Source: Macquaria australasica
Taxonomy: Eukaryota; Chordata; Actinopteri; Centrarchiformes; Percichthyidae
Direction: 5' to 3'
Length of the DNA: 64,000 bases
Assembly: GCA_005408345.1 (NCBI GenBank)
Contig: SEMN01000222.1
Coordinates: 694,001 to 758,000, forward strand
Below the pieces are notes generated by a model. The model was given only the letters and a program-made list of their open reading frames with translations, had not been told where the DNA came from and did no database searches. Shown piece after piece: positions 58,287 to 64,000 of this stretch. Position 1 is the first letter of the stretch. Every line of letters starts with the position of its first letter. The position numbers were made by a program, and so were the translations under genes.

Positions 58287-61200
58287 ATTAAGACAGAGAG
58301 GTGATTTCATACCATCTGATTCTCTGAGACCCGTGTTTTGTAGTAATAACACACTAAATACAAAACACAAATGCGCAAATTGTGGTGCTTTCAACTTTCT
58401 TGGGTTGCATTTATGCCTCTCAGCATTAGAAAACCAAAATCAGTTCTCACTGTTCAACCTGTGCTCTGTTAATAATAACCTTATTTATATAGCACCTTTT
58501 TAAAAGCAGAGTTTACAAAGTGCTTTGACAGACAAAGCAAAAGCAGGAGACTCGGAAAGCAATACAACAACAGAAAGCCAAATAGTAAGGCAAAACAAAA
58601 GCAAGATACAAATTAATGATAAATAAATACAAATAAAAACAATAAAAACAATCAAAGCAATAAAAAGACAATATAAAGTTTGACAGCTGATTCCAAGATG
58701 TTGGAAAGAGCCTCAAACTCCTACACTGAAAATGTGGAGGGAACAAATGATGGAAATAATGCTGAATGAAATGAAAATGATTAAAGGACAATGGGACAGC
58801 TTTAGTGGGTATATGTCCAGAGGGAGCAACCTGGCCTTGTTAATAATCTGATGGTCTGATATAGTACATTTGTAATTGTTGCCATGTTAAAATGCCCACT
58901 GCCAACCGCATTATTGTAACCAAATAATTGTCTTTCTTATATCAATGTCCGTTCTTTTTTTCCATCCTTATAGTTATTGCTGGATATTCCTGTTATAAAA
59001 CTCAATAAAACTTCAAATTATAAAAACAAAATTCTCACTGTCTCACAGCAGAGACAGCAGGTTATGTAAAAGCCAGCACGGTTAACACCATTACAGGCTT
59101 ATAAGAGTAGAAAATAGATAACTGTAATTTAAAAGATGTGGTTTCTCTGAGTATTTACAAGCAGAAAATGAGCAGTGTGTGCAACTTTCCTCAGCTACTC
59201 TGTGTTTCTGCTATAAAGCTGGTTTCTACATACACCTGTGTCTCACCTTGGGTTTGCCGGTGGAGCCGCTGGTGTAGAGGATAAACAGCGGGTCCTCAGC
59301 GTCCAGCCACTCGGGTTCGCACTCTTCGGGAGAGTCTCTCATCGCCTCATCCCACCACACGTCACACTCCGAATCCCAGGGGGTCTGAAATGCACCAGAA
59401 CAACAGGGAGCAAATGCATCACACAAAACCCCTCATTACATCTACTCACATCGTGCTCCAAAAGCACAGGCAGCAATGCACCATGTCAATTTTGAACTGA
59501 GTGTAATTTGCTGAGCCCCTTGGAGGCATATTCTGAATCCTAAATTGGAAGAGAGCCTGTTTTTAGGTGAGGTCTTTTGTTGTTGTTTTAGCCTCGAGTG
59601 AAAGATTACATGATTCTCTGTAGCACAAAAATCTGGGCCTCGTGCAGATGCAGCTTCAGTGGTCCCCCTTCCCCTTTTGCTTTGTCACACCTGCACAAAT
59701 AACTGAATCAATCAGTAAACACAAGTAAGCAGTAATGAATCCTCAGCATATTTCAGCCCTCTTTCCTCCACGTACTGTAATTACTGTTTAAAGCTTTCAC
59801 TGTGAGGTTTTAGAACATTATAGGTTTATTAGGTCTTCATCGGCTGTTTCTCAAACTGAAGGCAAAGCTGTTTTATTTGTCAGCAACCTATTATAATATT
59901 AGCTAGCAAGCCACGTTAAATACAATACTAAACCACTCTGAAACACTGCTAGTTAGCTGTGTTTACAAGAGTTTTGTCATCAGCTGCTTCCCCTCTGTTG
60001 TTTTCCTTCTTTTCTCTATTGGTGGTCTGATTTTACTGATGTTTTAATGACATGATTGCTTCAAAGTTCACCTGAACATTTGAAACCTTTTCTACGGAGA
60101 CATTTTGGAGACTAATTATTTTTGTCCACCCTACTGCAGGAGTTATTCTTTTTGAGGGGCCCTGATAGAAATGAAGGCGTTTTCTCTTAGTTAATAAAAA
60201 GTAGGAGATACAAGGTATGGCAGTGATTGTGTATTAGTGTATGACATGAATGAATGTAAAGTAGCAGTCCTAAACAAGTGCCAAATCTGACTTCTAACCT
60301 CTAGTATTGCAGCAGATGTTGCCTGATGTTCTTTAATACACAGATTTATACAGACTTGAAAGAATGATGCATTTAAACATAGATTGGTTTTACATGTCAT
60401 TTCTTTTTTAGTGTGTATTTTATATTTTCGTTGCTGTCATGTGAAAACCATTTATCTCCAAAATGTCAGCTTTTCATGAGCTAAGAAAACCAGCCCAGAG
60501 AAAACTTACTTAATATAAAAATCACAAAAATTGCAGATTTGGAGACATTTTATTTTCCAGTAAGAGGACGCTGTGTACTATAGATGAGGATTTTGGTCGA
60601 TGATTAGAGCTCTGTATCTGTGCATTATGTGCTACTGTAGGTTATTGAGTTTTTAACAATAATAATGTCCCACGTGTACCTGTAGTTTGTTGCATGCGGC
60701 TCCGCTTTTAGTCCTCAGTGCTTGGTGCTTGACAACGAGGCATTTAGTGACACTAGATGACGCTCTGTGAAGACGTTAAAAAAAAAAAAAAAAAAAGGTG
60801 TGAGAGGCAGTAAAAGGCATCTCATGTGATATTTCCACTTGAAATTTCCACTTGTGTTTTCACAAGTGGAAATTTCAATTTACGAGCATTATTTTTTCCC
60901 ACCTTTCATATTTTTTTCATATTTTTCAGCTGCACATGTCAGTTTCATTATATGGATGAAATATTTGTCTCAGAGGGCTTTACAATTTTAACAAAACAGA
61001 ACACTTCCTATCCTGAGGAAAAAATCCACCAAAAAACAGGGGGGAAAGGGAGAAACCTCAGGAAGAGCCACAGTGATTAATGATATTAAGTTAAAAAAGT
61101 GCATAATATAATATTCAGTCAATAGAAAATAGAATTAGGGTTAGGGTTAAATTGTTTCAGGCGAACTCTCTGTTTTGTATGGAAAATGTGAGATTTTGAG

Positions 61201-61500
61201 TTTTGTTTTGCCACACGAGGCTTTGGTATAACTGACAATATCACTATACCTTTTATTTTGAAATGACACCCCTAAACGCATCTGCACCCCTAATAATCTG
61301 CCCCACTCCACCAGATAACCATTCCCAGCATGCAGTGTTTCTCAGCTCACATCCCTCCCAGGCTCGTGTTGCCACGGGGGGACAGGACGAGCAACTTGGG
61401 CTCCCCTGATGAATCTGTGTGCCCCATGTTACCCGGCAACCCCGTAATGTGGAAACCAGGCAGTGTGTTTCCTCAACATCCCTGATAACAGCTGATAGGG

Positions 61501-61536
<36 letters not shown>

Positions 61537-64000
61537 AGTGACTCATATGCCAGGGGCATTACCAGCAGCTAGTGTAAATAAGGGCGGTTGCTGAGAATCG
61601 AGAAACTGTTGGCCTCGTCAGCAGGACCTACTTTTCCCGGCACTTCTCCAGAGCCTCATCCACAATCTGTTTCAGGTTGATCAGCTTCTCCCCTCTATAA
61701 ACACCATCTGTATATAAGAAAGGGATGGAGGGAGAGAGAGTGTGAGGGGCGGGTAGATGGAGAGAAAAGATGATGATGAGGTGTGTGAACCAGCAGGGAG
61801 AAGGTATTTAAACACAGAGTCACTTAACAACCTGGAAACCATCTTTACAGCCCCTGAGTGCTACAACACATCACATCCTGGTGCTGCTGTGTTGGCTGCC
61901 GGACCTACCTGCTGTCACCAGGACGCTGCTCTGGGCATCCATAATCCTCTCACACAGAGACTCAGAGGAGAAACCTGCAAACTGAACATGCAAAGAGAAA
62001 GACAAGACAGAGAGGGAGGAGAAGCTGAAAGGTGAAGGTGTTGTAGCACACTGACAGCAGTCTTATTGTCTTAGTTTTGTCCATCATTTCTGTTGGTTAT
62101 GATAACATTGTACTCATTAAAGTAAGTCTGGGAACAAAGCAACATGTGCGACACAGCAAAGTCCAACGGGAAGAAACATGAGCGGTTGTAAACAAGCCAA
62201 ATTATCTAAACCACTTTATTTGGAGGTAAAACCAAAAGTGAGTGCAACCAGAATGCTGGTAATAATCCCTCATTGCACAGGAAACATGTGGGCACACTAC
62301 CGTGGTAAACACCAGCAAAATTGGTCTGTAAACTGTGATGGATAGTTTAGGTAATAATTTTACCATTTGCTTTCGTTTTATCTTCTAAAAAATGAAGCTA
62401 ACAAGTTGTCTAAAAAAACCTGTTTGATCCTCCGACTGTTCATATTTCTTGTCAGATGCCATTTTAGCAATATTGTTGCATTCCTGGATCTCAGCGATTA
62501 ACTTTGTCAGTACAATGTTGTATTATTACTGATAGGAATGATGGCGAAAACTACGAAAAAGAGCACGAAGTTGTAATAAACTGGAATTGTTCTTTAAAAG
62601 TTTAAAATGTTCACATTTGATTAAAGCAGCACCTTTAGCCCAACAAATCTTACAAATAATCTTACAACTCTTACAAATAAAAAAGTTGAATTCATAAGCA
62701 ATAAAACACCCTTGCTCAATTCAGAACACTTAAGAGGTTTTGTTGCTACAGCCTTACTTGGTCTGGTATGATCAAGCTAGCATGTTAGCTAATGTTAGCA
62801 AACTCCAGGTAGATATTGCTGTGTAACTGACATTACACTGACTTTACAACCCTCTTTCTCTACTTGTGCTACTGTTACACTATGTTTTAGCTTTTAACAT
62901 TATTCCTTAATTGTTACAAAAGTTGCATTGTCTCGCTTTAAAGTGCAAACAGACAGCCTGGTGCATGCTGTTCCCTCTTGTTACCGTGTATAGAGGAGTC
63001 ACCTTGTCTTATATAATAAACCAGACATTAATAATTAATCTTTAATATGATTGTCATTTGCTGCGTCCCCCGCCAGGCGCTTGTGCTCTGGCCAAGGTTA
63101 ATAGTTTACAGAGTTTAAAGTTTCAGTGTTGATGACAGCATTATGAATCAGGACACTTGACGACTCTGGACTCAGCAAAATGTCACTGCATGAGTGGCAC
63201 TGGCTGTTCTCCCTGTCTCCATCTATGATTGAGTTTTTTTGCCAAGCTAATTTGTGACTAACATTAACAGTCACATGAGAAACCAAGAGGCTGGCCCCAT
63301 CCCAAAGATCCTTATGTTGCTAAGTGATGTTCATACGATAAAATAACTTTGCAACAATGACCAAGCACAGACAAGGTCAAATTTGAAAATTTCCCAGCTG
63401 TGGGACAATTAAAGGCTTATCTTATCTTATCTTATCTTATACACTTACGTCTGCCAAAAACAGGCCTTTGCATGTCATGAAACAAACCCACCTTAGAGCA
63501 GCCTGGAGATATTTTTAACAGGGCTACTAACCTTTGCACAGATGGGGAAGGTTGAGAAGCTAAAATAGAGTTGGCTTGCATGCAAAATTGCACTGACTCT
63601 GATGCCTTCCCAAGCTGGATACAGCAAGTAAAATGTCTGACCCATATATTGAGTGCAGGTGCTGCCAGTGCTGCATTCACACAGAGAACAGCTGATAACT
63701 ACAGGAGCAGGCCAGTCTGGACGAACAGGAGCAAGAGCTCAGGTTCAAGTCATGGTTTCTCATAGAAATGGGGTCAACGCAGTGAACACTGCTAACATGC
63801 ATGTTGACTGTCTGCAAAAATGGTGAAGTTTCTCACAGAGGTCAACACAACAAGTGTCGGAAAATTAAGAAATAAAATCTTATTTTGTTTTGTTTTGTTT
63901 TCTCGTATTTTGTTAAATGACGTTACATCATTGTTTAGCAAACCCCACCCCCCCAAAGGCAAAACATCCATCATACTACTTACCACAATGGAGTGAACGG
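52320..64000 (-). CDS. acss2: acetyl-CoA synthetase, cytosolic/nuclear (ACSS2), 5'-partial, 15 exons
   Basis: It makes acetyl-CoA from acetate, ATP and CoA through an acetyl-AMP intermediate, in cytosol and nucleus, feeding lipid synthesis and histone acetylation. Exons on the - strand from 64000 down to 52320 join in one frame of 506 residues with consistent phases. Motifs in order: FAGFSSESLCERI, VYRGEKLINLK, the P-loop YTSGSTGKPK, GVLHTVAGYLLY, WCTADIGWITGHSY, FYTAPTAIRLLMKYG, LGTVGEPINPEAW, DTFWQTET, PWPGIMRTVY, FYVTGD, GRIDDMLNVSGHLMSTAEVE and the catalytic-lysine region LPKTRSGKIMRR. The DAEDPLFILYTSGS and MLNVSG texts fit ACSS2 rather than mitochondrial ACSS1. By comparison with the remembered human protein (701 residues) about 195 N-terminal residues lie beyond the window. 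No broken splice site or frame was seen. Confidence 0.95.
52544..52618 (-). CDS. acss2: acss2 exon (REKIGPIATP, KTRS)
   Basis: Split Val, then REKIGPIATPDFIQNAP, TLPKTRS plus G. The final Ser codon aligns with human Ser659, reported as an AMPK site that exposes the nuclear-localisation signal. Confidence 0.95.
53339..53369. repeat. (GT)n, read as (CA)n in the acss2 transcript, beside a 5' splice site
   Basis: Runs from 53339 to 53369; on the - strand the donor GTGAGG at 53381 is followed by six bases, then the CA run. Confidence 0.9.
53382..53558 (-). CDS. acss2: acss2 exon (STAEVE, C-terminal domain)
   Basis: HLMSTAEVEAALTEHPAVAE, AAVVSQPHKVKGECLYCF, VTLKDSREFNHKLVEELKRL plus one base. 177 bp with matching phases at both ends, so skipping it would keep the frame. 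A CA repeat starts 12 bases past its donor. Confidence 0.96.
53779..53847 (-). CDS. acss2: acss2 exon (GRIDDMLNVSG hinge)
   Basis: Split Gly, then CRRDKDGYYWITGRIDDML, NVS plus one base. It holds the GRxDD hinge about which the C-terminal domain rotates. Confidence 0.96.
54053..54161 (-). CDS. acss2: acss2 exon (PWPGIMRTVY, YVTGD)
   Basis: VFRRPWPGIMRTVYRNHE, RFENTYFKKFPGFYVTGD plus one base. TGD is the conserved ribose-binding Asp motif of the superfamily. Confidence 0.96.
54285..54640. repeat. LINE-tail-like and 'tatttatacagcacctttt' repeat in an acss2 intron
   Basis: gtaaagccccttgaggcaaat, gatattgggctatacaaataaaa and the adjoining ccttatttatacagcacctttt..acaaagtgctatac are teleost interspersed-repeat text. 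A second copy of the latter lies at 58470-58800. Confidence 0.6.
54906..54986 (-). CDS. acss2: acss2 exon (FPFFGVEP)
   Basis: TFPFFGVEPTILNEHGGE, LEGEAEGYL; 27 codons, phase 0, donor gtaagt. Confidence 0.95.
55263..55319 (-). CDS. acss2: acss2 exon (GGHVLTPLP)
   Basis: Nineteen codons, GGHVLTPLPAATPLKPGSA, phase 0 at both ends. The reading continues TET|GGH across the junction, as in the family. Confidence 0.94.
55840..56410. repeat. acss2 intron block, probable interspersed repeat
   Basis: aaagtccccctccactcaaaaatatg and the following 450 bases read like a common teleost repeat, ending ggatctttaaagtaact. No coding content. The identity is from memory only. Confidence 0.4.
56522..56654 (-). 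CDS. acss2: acss2 exon (TVGEPINPEAW, WQTET)
   Basis: Completes Lys, then YDLSSLRILGTVGEPINPEA, WQWYHEAVGQGRCPVVDT, FWQTET. The WQTET Thr/Glu contact the adenylate in the family. Confidence 0.96.
57666..57799 (-). CDS. acss2: acss2 exon (FYTAPTAIR)
   Basis: FEGIPVHPHVGRFWEIIEKY, KVTTFYTAPTAIRLLMKYG, REPLQ plus AA. The acceptor tctctag follows a GT repeat on the transcribed strand. Confidence 0.95.
57968..58138 (-). CDS. acss2: acss2 exon (ADIGWITGHSY)
   Basis: GVLHTVAGYLLYTSLTFKY, VFDHHQDDVYWCTADIGW, ITGHSYITYGPLANGATSVL. 57 codons, phase 0 at both ends. It holds part of the CoA and acetate pocket (family knowledge). Confidence 0.96.
58257..58284. repeat. (TG)n microsatellite in an acss2 intron
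   Basis: About 14 pure units. Confidence 0.9.
58470..58800. repeat. 'tatttatatagcacctttt' repeat in an acss2 intron, second copy
   Basis: Same starting text as the repeat near 54370, then an A-rich body with aataaatacaaataaaaac. The intron 58139-59246 holds this and a TG array, nothing coding. Confidence 0.6.
59247..59384 (-). CDS. acss2: acss2 exon with the ATP-binding P-loop
   Basis: TPWDSECDVWWDEAMRD, ECEPEWLDAEDPLF, ILYTSGSTGKPK at the donor gtgaga. The adenylate-forming signature TSGSTGKPK is complete; ECEPEW.DAEDPLFILY is typical of ACSS2. Confidence 0.96.
59385..60679 (-). other. acss2 intron
   Basis: AT-rich, no exon or clear repeat recognised. Confidence 0.5.
60680..60764 (-). CDS. 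acss2: acss2 exon, variable linker
   Basis: Completes Lys, then ASSSVTKCLVVKHQALRTK and SGAACNKLQ before gtacac. Its position matches the family segment CCIVVKHLGR. Less conserved than its neighbours, but acceptor (a T19 run then cttcacag), phases and KCLVVKH agree. Confidence 0.85.
60839..60878. repeat. perfect 18-bp hairpin in an acss2 intron
   Basis: TTGAAATTTCCACTTGTG at 60839-60856, loop TTTT, and its exact reverse complement at 60861-60878. The half-unit atttccacttg also occurs just before (60831). Confidence 0.92.
61503..61534. repeat. (TG)n microsatellite in an acss2 intron
   Basis: About 16 pure units. Confidence 0.9.
61632..61707 (-). CDS. acss2: acss2 exon (YRGEKLINLK)
   Basis: The split Asp codon is followed by GVYRGEKLINLKQIVDEAL and EKCRE, plus AA of the next Lys. 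Acceptor atacag, donor gtaggt. Confidence 0.92.
61909..61981 (-). CDS. acss2: acss2 exon (FAGFSSES)
   Basis: FAGFSSESLCERIMDAQSS then VLVTA plus one base; acceptor gttcag, donor gtaggt. A nearer tttgcag could mimic an acceptor but would break the frame set by the previous exon. Confidence 0.9.
61982..63983 (-). other. acss2 intron
   Basis: AT-rich; a LINE 3' tail with (CTTAT)n lies at 63380-63441. No further exon recognised. Confidence 0.55.
63380..63441 (+). repeat. LINE 3' tail ending in a (CTTAT)n array
   Basis: gaaaatttcccagctgtgggacaattaaagg followed by five cttat units, the usual form of teleost LINE 3' ends. A related tail (aaaatttccctcctgggatcaataaag) lies at 52957-52984. Confidence 0.65.
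63984..64000 (-). CDS. acss2: acss2 exon, cut by window edge
   Basis: Seventeen bases: two of a split codon, then VHSIV before gtaagt. The next exon continues FAGFSSES, matching the family text (A)LHSIVFAGFSSES. Confidence 0.75.

Noticed and set aside
61135..61151. Telomere-like TTAGGG units
   Set aside because: Only two to three units (also ccctaa near 49556); too short to mean an interstitial telomere or fusion point.

Overview
The window is nuclear DNA of a bony fish, most likely a percomorph teleost. Small exons with GT-AG borders sit in AT-rich introns, CA/TG microsatellites are common, and there are many short inverted-repeat (MITE-like) and LINE-tail repeats of teleost type. Nothing prokaryotic or viral was seen. 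Identifications rest on reading the translations against remembered family motifs; no database search was run.

Two protein genes face each other tail to tail. On the + strand, about 4.6-40.5 kb, lies the 3' two thirds of a SOGA/MTCL-family gene, best matched to mtcl2 (soga1). It encodes a large coiled-coil, microtubule-associated protein; its first exon(s) lie before the window. Twelve constitutive-looking exons join in one open frame of about 1,575 codons ending at 39340, with a polyadenylation signal at 40486. On the - strand, from the right edge down to about 51.95 kb, lies cytosolic/nuclear acetyl-CoA synthetase acss2. Fifteen exons join in one intact frame of 506 residues, the adenylation core and C-terminal domain; the first exons lie beyond position 64000. 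Human SOGA1/MTCL2 and ACSS2 both map to 20q11, which supports the paralogue choice.

The most interesting region is the set of alternative ends of the mtcl2-like gene. A phase-0 exon at 10849-10959 encodes a hydrophobic, probably membrane-anchoring C-terminus resembling the tail of SOGA3/MTCL3. Behind the giant exon at 30607-32185 come a short tail exon ending PWGL (34752), an apparent tandem duplicate of it (36510), a possible six-codon tail (38165) and the long basic tail (39137). Nearly all exons here are phase 0 at both ends, so the gene is built for exon swapping.

The introns and the 11.4-kb intergenic stretch (40.5-51.95 kb) hold repeats: hAT-like MITEs (one nested in another with an 8-bp target duplication), TTAA-flanked MITEs (one nested), an antisense retroinsertion with a perfect 18-bp target duplication, LINE 3' tails, microsatellites and a ~365-bp fragment of 28S rRNA in the mtcl2 intron. 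I see no tRNA gene, no CRISPR array and no third protein gene.
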